Assembly: GCF_009792235.1 (NCBI RefSeq)
Contig: NZ_CP046973.1
Location: 5,208,001-5,272,000, forward strand
Length of the DNA stretch: 64,000 nt
DNA from: Microcystis aeruginosa FD4
Lineage (GTDB): Bacteria > Cyanobacteriota > Cyanobacteriia > Cyanobacteriales > Microcystaceae
Direction: 5' to 3'
Positions 15,383 to 24,933 of the stretch are shown in pieces. How positions within the stretch are numbered: the first letter of the stretch is position 1; each line of letters opens with the position of its first letter. Position numbers and translations under genes: made by a program. Below the pieces are notes generated by a model. It was not told the origin of the DNA and searched no databases. It saw only the letters and a program-made list of their open reading frames with translations.

Positions 15383-17503
15383 ATGTCAATCATACCAATT
15401 TGGATCGAAGGTGGCACGCGATCGGGAAAAACCAGCGCTTTAGTCGGGGAATTTCGGCGCTGGGTTCTTTCTCAACGTCAGTCTGGGGATTCATTGTCTC
15501 GCGCTCGATCAAAATTATCGTCCCTTTCCCAAACGGTCTTAGTTTTCGCTGCCAACGATGATAACAAACGGGAATTAGCCGATCAATTGGCCCTTGCTGT
15601 TAAGGGTAGCTATCCGATTCTTTGCAAAACCCCTTTAGGTTTTCTCACCGATGAAGTCATCCTGTTTTGGCCGCTAATTTTCGAGTTTTTGGGGCTAAAA
15701 GCGCAATTTCCCCGCCGATTACGCCCAGAAACAGAGCAGGAACTCGCCACCCGTCTCTGGCAACCAGCGATCGCTGAATTCTTCCAGCTTACTAGCATAA
15801 ATGAATATCGTTTCGTGCGTCAAGTTCTCGATTTGTTACAATTAGCCGGTGCTAGTGGTGTTCCCGCAGAAAAGATACCCGAAAGATTGGCCGACGGATT
15901 ATCAGAAACAGATCTAAAACGAGTTTTAGCGATTAATGAGCAGGAAATACCAGAAAAAGTGGGAGAATTAATCATTCAATGGCGTGATTGGTCTCTAGAA
16001 CGTGGTTTATTAAGTTATGGTATCATCTACGAACTCTATTGGCGCTATTTATTCCCTGATAGTCGCTATCAACAGCAACTATTAAAACGCTTCCGGGGAG
16101 TTTTTGCGGACGATGTGGACGATTATCCGGCTATTACCAAGGATTTACTCAGTTTTTTCCTCGATCATGATTTTTTTAGCGTTTTTACCTACAATCCCCA
16201 GGGAAAAATTCGCTTAGGATTAACTGCCGATCCCGATTATCTACAAAAATTAGCGGCACGCTGTCAAATTATGCCATTATCTACCACTGACGGGTTAGCT
16301 GTTCAGTTTAGCGAGACGGTTCTCTCCTTAATCAGCGACGGTAACTATCTTGGCAATCTTCCCGATCAATTCATCTCCCTGCAAACCACCTCTCGCGCTG
16401 AATTATTACGGAAGACAGCCACAGCTATTATTCAAGCAGTCAAGCAAGGACAGGTAAAACCCGAAGAAATCGCCGTTATTGCTCCCGGTTTAGACGAAAT
16501 CGCCCGTTATAGCCTGATGGAAATTTTAACCGGCGCCGGGATAGCCGTTCAACCCCTCAACGAACAACGACCCCTGATCAGTTGTCCTCTGATTCGGGCA
16601 TTATTAACCCTTCTCGCCCTTGTTTATGAAAATTTGGGGCGTTTAGCCCCCCAAGAGGCCATAGCCGAAATGCTGGTGATTTTTAGCCGTTATCGCTGGG
16701 ATGAAGAAGAGAATTTAATTCCCGATATCGATCCAGTTCGCGCTGGATTAATTGCCGATCATTGTTATCAAGTGCATCCGGAAAATCCTCGTTTATTAGC
16801 GATCGAAACTTTTCCCCGTTGGGATCGCTTAGGACAAAAAGCTTGTACTACCTACGAAAGAATTTGTCACTGGATCGAAGGGATGAAAAAACAGCAGCAG
16901 GAAGCCAAACTTTTCCCGATTTTTGTCTTAAATCAAGCGATCGAACAATTGTTAAACGATGGGGAAAATTTGCCCTTCGATCACTTGGCAGCCTTGCGAG
17001 AATTAATGGAAACTGCTCAACATTTTTGGGAGATCGATCGCCGTTTGCGTGAGAGTGAACCCTCTTTTCAAAGTGCCAGCGAAACTATTAGTCAGTTTAT
17101 CCAACTTTTGCGCCGTGGTACAATTACTGCTAATCCCTATCCTGTGCGACAATTTATTAAATCTTCCTCAGCAGTCACCCTAGGCAATATCTTTCAATAT
17201 CGTTCTTTTCGTTCTAGTCATCGTTGGCATTTTTGGCTAGATTGTTCCTCTCCACTCTGGGAACAAGGAGGTGCTGCTACTCTTTTTGCTGCGCCAATTT
17301 TTTGGCGAGAAAGTCCATATCAACGCTGGACAACAGAAGCAGAATTAGAGGAAAATCAGGCACGTTTACAGAGAGTTTTAAGGGATTTATTAGCAAGGGT
17401 AAGCGAAAAAGTTATCCTCTGTCACAGTGATTTAGGAGTATCGGGAACCGATCAAACTGGACAACTTTTATCTTTAGTACAAGCGGCAAAAGAATATGAT
17501 TAA
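15383..17503 (+). CDS. Large SF1 (UvrD/AddB-like) ATPase
   Basis: From the ATG at 15383 the protein begins MSIIPIWIEGGTRSGKTSAL, a Walker A motif at about residues 10-17. A Walker B-like FADDVDDYPAI follows near 250, in the place of the DEFQD of UvrD-type enzymes. The later segment VTLGNIFQYRSFRSSHRWHF and the C-terminal VILCHSDLGVSGTDQTGQLL resemble helicase motifs V and VI. An upstream extension would overlap pxcA and is not needed. The family is a cyanobacterial recombinase-like helicase of unproven role; AddB is the nearest fold I can suggest. Confidence 0.65.
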   Translation: MSIIPIWIEGGTRSGKTSALVGEFRRWVLSQRQSGDSLSRARSKLSSLSQTVLVFAANDDNKRELADQLALAVKGSYPILCKTPLGFLTDEVILFWPLIFEFLGLKAQFPRRLRPETEQELATRLWQPAIAEFFQLTSINEYRFVRQVLDLLQLAGASGVPAEKIPERLADGLSETDLKRVLAINEQEIPEKVGELIIQWRDWSLERGLLSYGIIYELYWRYLFPDSRYQQQLLKRFRGVFADDVDDYPAITKDLLSFFLDHDFFSVFTYNPQGKIRLGLTADPDYLQKLAARCQIMPLSTTDGLAVQFSETVLSLISDGNYLGNLPDQFISLQTTSRAELLRKTATAIIQAVKQGQVKPEEIAVIAPGLDEIARYSLMEILTGAGIAVQPLNEQRPLISCPLIRALLTLLALVYENLGRLAPQEAIAEMLVIFSRYRWDEEENLIPDIDPVRAGLIADHCYQVHPENPRLLAIETFPRWDRLGQKACTTYERICHWIEGMKKQQQEAKLFPIFVLNQAIEQLLNDGENLPFDHLAALRELMETAQHFWEIDRRLRESEPSFQSASETISQFIQLLRRGTITANPYPVRQFIKSSSAVTLGNIFQYRSFRSSHRWHFWLDCSSPLWEQGGAATLFAAPIFWRESPYQRWTTEAELEENQARLQRVLRDLLARVSEKVILCHSDLGVSGTDQTGQLLSLVQAAKEYD

Positions 17504-17545
17504 GCACTAGAACAAAATTAACTTCTTGGTTAGGAGAGGAAAAAG

Positions 17546-17574
17546 GCAATAGGCAATAGGCAATAGGCAATAGG
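17546..17574. repeat. Short tandem repeat AGGCAAT
   Basis: The heptamer AGGCAAT is repeated four times in tandem just after the ATPase gene. It belongs to the short tandem repeats common in cyanobacterial spacers. Confidence 0.7.
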
Positions 17575-17606
17575 GGAAATAAATAATCAGTTTTTAACAA
17601 CTAGAT

Positions 17607-17777
17607 TTAGTATAAGGCTTTTTTGGGTTGTAAATTAAAAGCTACCAACTCCGAACCACAAAAGGGTTCTATCCAACGATCAAAGTTTTGCTGATCCGCT
17701 AAACTTTTGATTGATGATACCAGTTGAGTTTTGATACCTTGACATTTAATCGGGGGAACAATGACGGCTGTTTTCAT
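17607..17777 (-). pseudogene. DNA adenine methylase, N-terminal fragment
   Basis: The minus strand from 17777 reads MKTAVIVPPIKCQGIKTQLV, then FDRWIEPFCGSELVAFNLQP and a TAA after KKALY. The P-P-I-K-x-x-G-x-K and W-x-E-P-F-x-G-S boxes are the AdoMet-binding start of D12-class N6-adenine methyltransferases. Only 56 residues remain and the D-P-P-Y box is missing. It lies 18 bases downstream of the HigA-like gene and may once have belonged to a restriction system. Confidence 0.7.
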
Positions 17778-17794
17778 TAAAAACTAATAGAGAA

Positions 17795-18193
17795 TTAAAT
17801 GAATACACTGGGGGAAACATTGAAAATCTCTCCTAAAATTTTCCCTTGAGCTTTACTAATCGATCGGTTGCCATTAACAATCTCAGAAACCACACCCTTA
17901 GAACCAATTTTACCAACTAAATCAGCTTGTTTCATGTTGTTAGCTGACATTAAGTGTAATAATACTTCCTGCGGTGAAGCTGGTTCGGGTTGAGGTTGTT
18001 TGGCATCAAAATCCTTAATAATTGTCGCCATCAATTTAACCATCGCGGTTTCTTCTGGTAGTCGATCCTGTTTACTGATTAGATTAAGCAGAAGATGACG
18101 CGCTTGCTCATATTCTTCCTCATTTTCAATAATCTTGGGTTGAAATTTAGTCAACAGTTGATTATAAATATTTTGATTAAGTGCTAGAGTCAT
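17795..18193 (-). CDS. HigA-like helix-turn-helix antitoxin
   Basis: This 132-residue protein has an N-terminal acidic helical part and a C-terminal helix-turn-helix (residues about 82-125). In order these segments are ASPQEVLLHLMSANNMKQAD, LVGKIGSKGVVSEIVNGNRS and ISKAQGKILGEIFNVSPSVF. This is the layout of HigA proteins encoded downstream of HigB toxins, but no HigB is visible upstream. The similar gene at 51397-51792 has a weaker helix-turn-helix. Confidence 0.7.
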   Translation of the reverse strand: MTLALNQNIYNQLLTKFQPKIIENEEEYEQARHLLLNLISKQDRLPEETAMVKLMATIIKDFDAKQPQPEPASPQEVLLHLMSANNMKQADLVGKIGSKGVVSEIVNGNRSISKAQGKILGEIFNVSPSVFI

Positions 18194-18239
18194 TTTTCTT
18201 TCAGTTAGACTGAACTTTTTGGGTGTGTTGCTACTTAAT

Positions 18240-19059
18240 TTAAACCAGTGATTTTAACCAACTGTACCAAGCATCTAAACCTTCTCCTGTGGTAGCCGAA
18301 ACTTGAAAAACTTTCAGATTGGGATTAACTTGATAGGCGTAATCTAAACAGCGATCGAGGTTAAAATTAACGTAGGGTAGTAGATCTATTTTTGTCAAGA
18401 TCATGACTTGAGAAGCGTGGAACATATAGGGATATTTAATCGGTTTATCTTCTCCTTCGGTGACAGAAAGAATGACGACTTTGGCATTTTCTCCCAAATC
18501 AAATAAAGCAGGACACACTAGATTACCAACATTTTCGATCATGACTAAAGAGTTCATCGGTGGAATCGAGTTCGGTTAATCCTCTCTCTACCATTGATGC
18601 TTCTAAATGACAACCTGTTCCGGTGTTAATTTGGATAACCTGACAACCGGTTTCACTAATTTTTTGGGCATCATTAGCTGTTGCTTGATCTCCCTCAATG
18701 ACACTGATAGGAATAGCAGTTTTTAAATCGGCAATTGTGCGAGTTAACAGGGTAGTTTTTCCCGAACCGGGGGAAGAAACCAGATTAAGAGCAACAGTTT
18801 TTCTCCCCTTCAACCAACCGCGATTTTGTGCCGCTAACAGATTATTTTTTGCCAGCAGATTTTGCTCAACTTGGAGAATATTACCATGAATTTGAGCGTG
18901 AATTTCCGCAGGATGATGGGGATGCTCATGCTCATGCTCGTGATCGTGATGGCTATGACTAATAACAGTACCATCGGCTAAAATATGTTCATGGGTTCCC
19001 GTTTGCGGATTAGTTACCGTTACTTCCGAGTTATCAGAACAACCACAGGTTACACACAT
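18240..19059 (-). pseudogene. hypB: Hydrogenase maturation GTPase HypB, frameshifted
   Basis: The first part begins MCVTCGCSDNSEVTV, with the N-terminal C-x-x-C-G-C nickel site, a His-rich stretch (SHSHHDHEHEHEHPHH), Walker A SSPGSGKTTLLTR, and IEGDQATANDAQ. The frame changes near 18560, after RGLTELDS. The second part resumes as MNSLVMIENVGNLVCPALFD and keeps LTKIDLLPYV and VSATTGEGLDAW. Both halves are otherwise perfect. The break could be a real mutation or a sequencing error. HypB delivers nickel to NiFe hydrogenase with HypA. The gene overlaps hypA by 10 bases. Confidence 0.9.
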
Positions 19060-19394
19060 AAGGATTCTGTCTCCAACGATTTGAGATTTAATTCTTGACC
19101 CTGTAAAATGACTATATTGCGACTACCACATCGATCGCAGATTCCGTAGGGATATTCTAGTTCTAGCTCATTTCCGCAATCTTGGCACTGTCCTAAACCA
19201 GAAATTTCCAGAATCTCTAACATTGCCCCCTCTATATTACTACCTTGACAACAGGTATCAAAACAAAAAGCGATCGATTCTGGCATAATTGCCGTTAGTT
19301 TACCAATCTCTAACACCACGCGCTTAACTTTCATTCCTCGGGAATGTTCTAAGGCAAGTTCGATAATATTTTGGGTGATTCCTAGTTCGTGCAT
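19050..19394 (-). CDS. hypA: Hydrogenase nickel chaperone HypA
   Basis: This 114-residue protein begins MHELGITQNIIELALEHSRG, with the M-H-E nickel-binding N terminus. Two zinc-binding C-x-x-C pairs follow, CQDCGNELEL and ICDRCGSRNIVI. Length and order match HypA exactly. It passes nickel to HypB, encoded directly downstream with a 10-base overlap. The hydrogenase structural genes are not in the window. Confidence 0.95.
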   Translation of the reverse strand: MHELGITQNIIELALEHSRGMKVKRVVLEIGKLTAIMPESIAFCFDTCCQGSNIEGAMLEILEISGLGQCQDCGNELELEYPYGICDRCGSRNIVILQGQELNLKSLETESLCV

Positions 19395-19402
19395 TTTCAG
19401 TA

Positions 19403-19441
19403 ATCAGTAATCAGTTATCAGTTATCAGTTATCAGTTATCA
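19403..19441. repeat. Heptamer repeat ATCAGTT
   Basis: About five tandem copies of ATCAGTT/ATCAGTA run between hypA and a MITE cluster. The same heptamer in reverse complement forms the array at 26697-26775. Confidence 0.8.
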
Positions 19442-19483
19442 GGGAAATTTCAACTAAAACCCCAAAACCCCAACTATTTGAGG

Positions 19484-19633
19484 GTTCAAAAACGGCAAAA
19501 ATAAGGATTAAATTGCCTAAAATCTGTAAATAGACCATTTAATTGACTATTATTCATTCTTAATTCTCCTGACGACCGGCTACTGACGACCGACTCCTAA
19601 CCCTAACAACAAACTTTTTGCCGCAAACCCTAA
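19484..19633. repeat. Repeat segment with CGACCGGCTACTGA
   Basis: A segment ending in GACGACCGACTCCTAAC and TTTTTGCCGCAAACCCTAA is related to one end of the 240-bp MITE. Its first half matches, in reverse complement, the region near 47765-47880. Confidence 0.55.
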
Positions 19634-19855
19634 TTAGGACTGGCTGAATAAATCTAAAAACCTTGTTGGATAAGGCTTTTAGACTTTTTTTACCTCAAAA
19701 AGTGCCGGACCTGGGAGTGATCGGGGGTAAAATTCAGGTACTTTTTCCCTGAAAATTAGGTAACTGACTACCTCAAAATCGGTAAAACCCTACACCCTAC
19801 ACCCCACACCCCACACCCTGCACCCACGAGAAACTTTTTGCCGCAAACCCTAATT
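19634..19855. mobile_element. Degenerate MITE, variant of 240-bp family
   Basis: The ends TTAGGACTGGCTGAATAA and TTTTTGCCGCAAACCCTAA match those of the 240-bp MITE. The interior is different and contains CACCCTACACCCCACACC-type short repeats. It lies just beyond the stop of hypE, so it separates hypE from hypA. Confidence 0.55.
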
Positions 19856-20924
19856 AACATATTCTCGGTAATTGTTCACCGACTAAAATATCGAGAATTC
19901 TGTTAGTGCCGAAAGGGGTTTTTAGGTAAACTAAATTGGGGGGAGAAGCGACGACTTCCCCGATAGAAGCGGCATTTTTACCGTCAGGATGGGAACGCAT
20001 CACTGCTAAAACACGATTTTCCGCCTCTGGAGGCACGACAAGGACTAATTTGCCCTCATTTGCCAGATAAAGCGGTTCTAAGCCCAATAATTCGCACATT
20101 CCTCGCACTTCTTCCCGGATGGGGATCGCCGTTTCCTGCACCTGTATTCCCACCCCTGAACTTTGGGCAAATTCGTTTAAAACTGTGGCTAATCCGCCTC
20201 TAGTGGCATCCCGCATCGCTTTAACTTCTGGGCAAACTGCCAGAATTGCAGAAATTAAAGAATTCAGAGCTTGACAATCGCTTTCGATTGTGCATTGTAG
20301 GTCTAATTCGCCCCTGGCAATCAGAATGGCGGCACCGTGATCCCCCAGAAAACCGTTCAGCAAAATGCGATCGCCAACTTGTAAATTATTGGCCCCGGAA
20401 TTGATTCCGGCCGCAATTACTCCCACTCCAGAGGTATTAATAAATATTTGATCCCCTTGTCCTCTGGGAACGACTTTTGTATCCCCGGTGACGATTTTTA
20501 CCGCTGCTTTGTCGGCGGCTATTTTCATGCTGGTAACGATGGTTTTTAGGGTGTCGATCGATAAACCTTCTTCGAGGATAAAACTACAACTGAGATAGAG
20601 GGGAATTGCCCCACCGACAGCCAAATCATTAACGGTTCCATTGACTGCTAAACTGCCAATATCACCCCCCGGAAAGAATAGGGGAGAAACCACATAGGAA
20701 TCGGTGGTAAATGCCAAGCGATCGCCTATTTTAGCTAAATCTTTAATCTCAAATCGGGCTTGATCTTCAAGGGCTGCCAGTAAGTTATTATCGAAGTTAT
20801 TCACAAATATCTCGTTAATTAAATCCCGCATTGCCCTGCCACCACTGCCATGGGAGAGAGTGATATTCCTGTCGGTAATTTTTGTTTTTTTTAATGTTAA
20901 AGAAGGGGAAGGATTGTTACTCAT
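19854..20924 (-). CDS. hypE: Hydrogenase maturation protein HypE
   Basis: This 356-residue protein begins MSNNPSPSLTLKKTKITDRN and has the HypE/PurM fold. Key blocks are LSHGSGGRAMRDLINEIF, FTTDSYVVSPLFFPGGDIG, GDTKVVPRGQGDQIFINTSG and MRDATRGGLATVLNEFAQSS. The C terminus is PRIC, the conserved Cys that is carbamoylated and dehydrated to thiocyanate for the Fe cyanide ligand. It is complete. It is separated from hypAB by repeats, so it probably has its own promoter. Confidence 0.95.
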   Translation of the reverse strand: MSNNPSPSLTLKKTKITDRNITLSHGSGGRAMRDLINEIFVNNFDNNLLAALEDQARFEIKDLAKIGDRLAFTTDSYVVSPLFFPGGDIGSLAVNGTVNDLAVGGAIPLYLSCSFILEEGLSIDTLKTIVTSMKIAADKAAVKIVTGDTKVVPRGQGDQIFINTSGVGVIAAGINSGANNLQVGDRILLNGFLGDHGAAILIARGELDLQCTIESDCQALNSLISAILAVCPEVKAMRDATRGGLATVLNEFAQSSGVGIQVQETAIPIREEVRGMCELLGLEPLYLANEGKLVLVVPPEAENRVLAVMRSHPDGKNAASIGEVVASPPNLVYLKTPFGTNRILDILVGEQLPRIC

Positions 20925-21182
20925 AAATTTAACTACAGCAGTTATCTTGATGGTGAGGTACGAAGTTTTCGTTTTGGGGAGTCGGTCGTCGATACCAAAT
21001 TAGGTTACGCTTTATCTATTATGAGAAACGCTGTCATAACTTACTGCTAGATTATATTAATGGGTTTCTTGTATTTCTCGCACTTTTTCTACAGGGGAAG
21101 CTCGAAAAATTGATGGGTAAGACAAAGATATTGTAAGCTAAGAAGACTGATAACTGATACAAAGATGACCGACTGCTGATAG

Positions 21183-22220
21183 CTAAAGGAGAGAATTGGT
21201 TAGGGCCCGCTCGATTCTCTGACTATCAAGAGACCGGCCGATAAAGACCAAGCGAGTTTGCCGCATTTCCGTGGATTGCCAGGGTCGATCAAAGAAAGAA
21301 TCAAAGCGATCGCCGACTCCCTGTAACACCATACGCATCGGTTTATTGGCCACGTTAACAAATCCCTTGACCCGATAGATATCTTCTCGGGCCACCAATT
21401 CTTTAATCCTTTGGGTCAAAATTTGGGCATCTACAGGAAAATCGAGGCAAAACTGCACGGAATTGATCTCCTCATCGTGATCGTGTTCTTCCTCGTGATC
21501 GTGATGACTAGGACGACTAGCTAAATTATCCTCGACGGCGGCATTAAATCCCAATAGCACATCGGGGCTAATTTGTCCATCGGCACAAGTAACTATTTTT
21601 ACCGTTGATCGCAGTTGTGTTCTCAGCCAATTAATAATTTTTTCTAATTCAATTTCGCTGATGAGATCGGTTTTAGTTAAGAGTACCAGGTCAGCGCAGG
21701 CTAACTGATCTTCAAATAACTCCTCAATGGGCGTTTCGTGTTCTAAATTGGGGTCTGCTTGCCTTTGTGCCGTTAAAGCGTCCAAATCCGCCACCAGACG
21801 ACCCCTAGCGACAGCAAAACCATCCACCACGGTGATTACTCCGTCCACCGTCGCACCGTTGCGGATTTCCGGCCAGCGAAAAGCTTGAACCAAAGGTTTC
21901 GGTAAAGCTAATCCCGAAGTTTCAATCAGCATACAATCCAACTGTTGCCGTCGCTCCAGCAATTTCTGCATGGTGGGGAGAAATTCTTCCTGTACTGTGC
22001 AGCACAGACAACCATTGGTCAATTCCACAATATTATCGTTAGGGTTGTCGTCGCAGGTCTGACAACTTTTCAACAAATCACCATCAATTCCCACTTCTCC
22101 GAATTCATTGACCATAACGGCCACCCGTCGGCCTTGATTATTTTGCAGTAGATGACGGATGAGGGTAGTTTTTCCCGCACCCAGAAAACCCGTGATCACA
22201 GTAACTGGAATTTTGTGCAT
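21183..22220 (-). CDS. CobW-family (COG0523) metallochaperone GTPase
   Basis: This 345-residue protein begins MHKIPVTVITGFLGAGKTTL (Walker A). It has the family metal site NGCLCCTVQEEF and the G-domain motifs IETSGLALP and LLTKTDL. A His-rich linker, SHHDHEEEHDHDEE, lies near 240-255, followed by the CobW C-terminal domain (YRVKGFVNVANKPMRMVLQG). COG0523 GTPases deliver zinc or cobalt. In cyanobacteria this subgroup is annotated CobW, but its metal cannot be assigned. The neighbouring hyp genes are also metal-centre genes. Confidence 0.85.
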   Translation of the reverse strand: MHKIPVTVITGFLGAGKTTLIRHLLQNNQGRRVAVMVNEFGEVGIDGDLLKSCQTCDDNPNDNIVELTNGCLCCTVQEEFLPTMQKLLERRQQLDCMLIETSGLALPKPLVQAFRWPEIRNGATVDGVITVVDGFAVARGRLVADLDALTAQRQADPNLEHETPIEELFEDQLACADLVLLTKTDLISEIELEKIINWLRTQLRSTVKIVTCADGQISPDVLLGFNAAVEDNLASRPSHHDHEEEHDHDEEINSVQFCLDFPVDAQILTQRIKELVAREDIYRVKGFVNVANKPMRMVLQGVGDRFDSFFDRPWQSTEMRQTRLVFIGRSLDSQRIERALTNSLL

Positions 22221-22423
22221 AGATAGGGCGATCGATCATGTTCCTAGATCAATGTATCAAACTCTCGCTCTAGGGTTGAGGGTTTCAACGCTAATTCTTT
22301 AGGATTGCCTCACCAATTTCCAGACTGTCACAAACTAGCTTAAATTTTCCTAGTTAGTCGTTATTCTGGTAAAAGTTTCAGTCGGCTAAAATAATCGCTG
22401 AAAAACTTTTGTGGGAGTGGATC

Positions 22424-22612
22424 ATGTTACAACGTCTTTTTTTAGCCTTTACCCTCGCTTTTCCTCTTTATTTAAGCATTGCTATTCAACAAACTTCTCC
22501 TCTAGCTGATAGAGTAAATCGCCCTTCTTCTCGCGGAATCAATAAAATTGAGCAGACGGTAAAAACTATCCAAAAGCAATTAAAACAAGAGCATTCGGTT
22601 CAATTAGATTAA
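22424..22612 (+). CDS. Small exported protein, unknown
   Basis: From the ATG at 22424 (GTGGGAGTGGATC precedes it) the product is MLQRLFLAFTLAFPLYLSIA plus about 42 more residues. It has a signal-like or anchor segment followed by a charged helix (INKIEQTVKTIQKQLKQEHS). No family is recognised. A clear hairpin terminator follows directly, which supports a real short transcript. Confidence 0.5.
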   Translation: MLQRLFLAFTLAFPLYLSIAIQQTSPLADRVNRPSSRGINKIEQTVKTIQKQLKQEHSVQLD

Positions 22613-22626
22613 TAAATTTTGGCAAC

Positions 22627-22654
22627 AAGAGGAGAGATAAAACTCCTCTTTTTT
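22627..22654. terminator. Intrinsic terminator
   Basis: A perfect 8-bp stem, AAGAGGAG and CTCCTCTT with an 8-base loop, is followed by TTTT. It lies between the small exported protein gene and the stop of the convergent capD-like gene, so it can serve both. Confidence 0.8.
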
Positions 22655-24557
22655 ACTTTTTACTTGACAAATTACTGGCTATTTGCTGCGGAGGCTGGTA
22701 TTCCGGGACTAAATCTTGCAGGGACTTAACTAAGCCATGACGGTCATTAAGTTGAATAGAATTAAGCAGTTGCTCTAATTTGATTGGCAATTTGTCCCAA
22801 GCAAGAAAGTGTTCATTAGCGCAAAAAATCTTTGGATGAGCGGTGGGACAAGCTTTATCGGTATCGATTAATAATTCTTCGTAGAGTTTTTCCCCCGGTC
22901 TTAATCCCGTGATTTCAATATCAATATCTTGCCCTAATTCCAAGCCACTTAAACGAATCATCTGTAGGGCCAAATCGTAAATTCTTACTGGTTCACCCAT
23001 ATCTAACAGGAATACCTCACCCCCTCGGGCCATTGCTCCTGCTTGCATAACCAAACGCACCGCCTCCGGAATAGACATAAAATAGCGAATAATATCGCGA
23101 TGGGTGAGGGTAATATTCTTGCGTTGGGCGATTTGTTCCCGGAAACGCGGCACCACGGAACCGCTACTATCGAGAACATTGCCAAAGCGGACGATAGCGC
23201 AACAGGTGGAAGTGTCGGGTAAAGCGGCCAAAGCTTGTATAACTAACTCAGCACAGCGTTTACTGGCCCCCATAATGTTAGTCGGTCTGACGGCCTTATC
23301 GGTGGAAATGAGAACTAAATTACTAACTGAATTCTTGATCGCAGTCTGAGCGACATTTAAAGTCCCCCAAACATTAGTGTAAACCCCCTGACTAGCATTG
23401 GCTTCCACAAGGGGAACGTGCTTATAGGCGGCCGTGTGATAAATTGTTTCAATTTGGTGTTGTTGGATGACTCGGGCCAGATGATTGCGGTCGAGAACAT
23501 TGCCTAGATAGGCATACTTGCGTAAATCGGTATAATTTTCGCTTAAATCGAGATCGATTTTGTAGAGGGAAAACTCGTTTAATTCGTAGATTACCAAGCA
23601 TTTTGGCTTGAGAAAGGCAATTTGTCGGCATAATTCCGAACCGATGGAACCGCCACCCCCGGTGACTAACACCGCTTTACCCGTGACATTTTTTCCCAAA
23701 AGTTCGGGATGGGGTAGAATTTCTTCCCGTCCTAATAATTCCGAGACATCGACACTGCGAATCTGATTGATGGTCGCTTCTCCCGATAAAATTTTTGAGA
23801 GGGGAGGAACGGTTTTAATGTCGATAGGTAAAGTTTCTAGACTTTCGATGATTTGCCGCTTTTTGGCCTTGGCTACATTCGGAATAGCGAGAATAACCCA
23901 GTCAAAAGCCCGTTTTTGGTGCATTAGTGCCAATTGAGAGGGAGGGTAAACCCTAATGCCTTGGATAACTCGCTGCTGCAAATCGGGATTATCATCAACA
24001 AAGGCCAATAAACGATAGTGGGGGTCATTTTGTAGGGAGCGTGCCAATTGACAACCCACAACCCCGGCACCATAGATAATAATTGTCGGTTCCCTATCCA
24101 GACTACTGACGTAAATATTCAGACGGTGAAAGACAGAACGAATCAACAATCTCACCCCGATAACCAATACTAGGGTTAACAATGCGTCGATAATCAGGAC
24201 TGAACGCGGCAAAAAGGCATCCCTTTGAAAGTAGGCAAGACTGATCAAAACCCCTGAACTATAGAGAACCGCTTGCAGTACGGAGGAAAGAAATTCTAAC
24301 CCTGTATAACGTACTACGGGACTGTAAATACCTTTGAGATAGAAAACTAGAAGTTTAATGGCAATTAAGCTGAATATTTCCCCGAAAAAAGGTCTAATTT
24401 GCTGATATTCGAGGCTAAGATTAAACCTGAGCGAGAATGCCAGATAGATGGTTAGACAAAAAATCAGGCAATCGGTGACAATTAAAAGAGAGCGCTTCGA
24501 TGACCTAGATAGGGAATTAGCTAATTTAAGGATTTTGTTCGCCAGTTTTCTATACAT
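22653..24557 (-). CDS. CapD/FlaA1-like sugar dehydratase, membrane-bound
   Basis: This 634-residue protein begins with four or five membrane spans (residues 25-150, for example LLIVTDCLIFCLTIYLAFSL). A first nucleotide-binding domain has IIYGAGVVGCQLARSLQ. The C-terminal short-chain dehydrogenase domain has VLVTGGGGSIGSELCRQI, YHTAAYKHVPLVEANA, LISTDKAVRPTNIMGASKR and LRPGEKLYEELL. This is the large WbpM/PglF/CapD type, which makes 4-keto-6-deoxy UDP-sugars for polysaccharide or glycan assembly. Met replaces the usual catalytic Tyr in NIMGASK, as in that subgroup. The sugar is inferred. Confidence 0.85.
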   Translation of the reverse strand: MYRKLANKILKLANSLSRSSKRSLLIVTDCLIFCLTIYLAFSLRFNLSLEYQQIRPFFGEIFSLIAIKLLVFYLKGIYSPVVRYTGLEFLSSVLQAVLYSSGVLISLAYFQRDAFLPRSVLIIDALLTLVLVIGVRLLIRSVFHRLNIYVSSLDREPTIIIYGAGVVGCQLARSLQNDPHYRLLAFVDDNPDLQQRVIQGIRVYPPSQLALMHQKRAFDWVILAIPNVAKAKKRQIIESLETLPIDIKTVPPLSKILSGEATINQIRSVDVSELLGREEILPHPELLGKNVTGKAVLVTGGGGSIGSELCRQIAFLKPKCLVIYELNEFSLYKIDLDLSENYTDLRKYAYLGNVLDRNHLARVIQQHQIETIYHTAAYKHVPLVEANASQGVYTNVWGTLNVAQTAIKNSVSNLVLISTDKAVRPTNIMGASKRCAELVIQALAALPDTSTCCAIVRFGNVLDSSGSVVPRFREQIAQRKNITLTHRDIIRYFMSIPEAVRLVMQAGAMARGGEVFLLDMGEPVRIYDLALQMIRLSGLELGQDIDIEITGLRPGEKLYEELLIDTDKACPTAHPKIFCANEHFLAWDKLPIKLEQLLNSIQLNDRHGLVKSLQDLVPEYQPPQQIASNLSSKK

Positions 24558-24933
24558 CTTGATTAATTAATTTTAAGTAAAATACTTGGCTCTTCTCGAC
24601 TTTGTGTGACAATCAGTGTTTATCGTTCGGATGAGTCTTGCTAGGCAAGGATTTGAAGAATATATTCACGGAAAATTACCCCTATTCTTCTTGCTTCCAC
24701 ACAGAAACGAGAAGAACCAATGTTTTTTTATAAAAGTAGCGCTGGCTGTCTTTCCAGAGATGATATTGCCTAAATCGAACTATGTCAAGCGGCGGGATTT
24801 GTCAAGACTTTTTTCGTTTTACCAACTTTTCATCTCTCCCCCAAAATTTTTTGCTCCCGCAAACTAGCCGATAAATCACCGCTAGTCAAGGGTTACAATA
24901 GAAGACTGACACAAAAATTTATAAAGTTGGGTT

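Noticed and set aside
24616..24867. 83-residue frame between the capD-like gene and crtH
   Set aside because: It has no ribosome site or recognisable motif and its composition is not protein-like.
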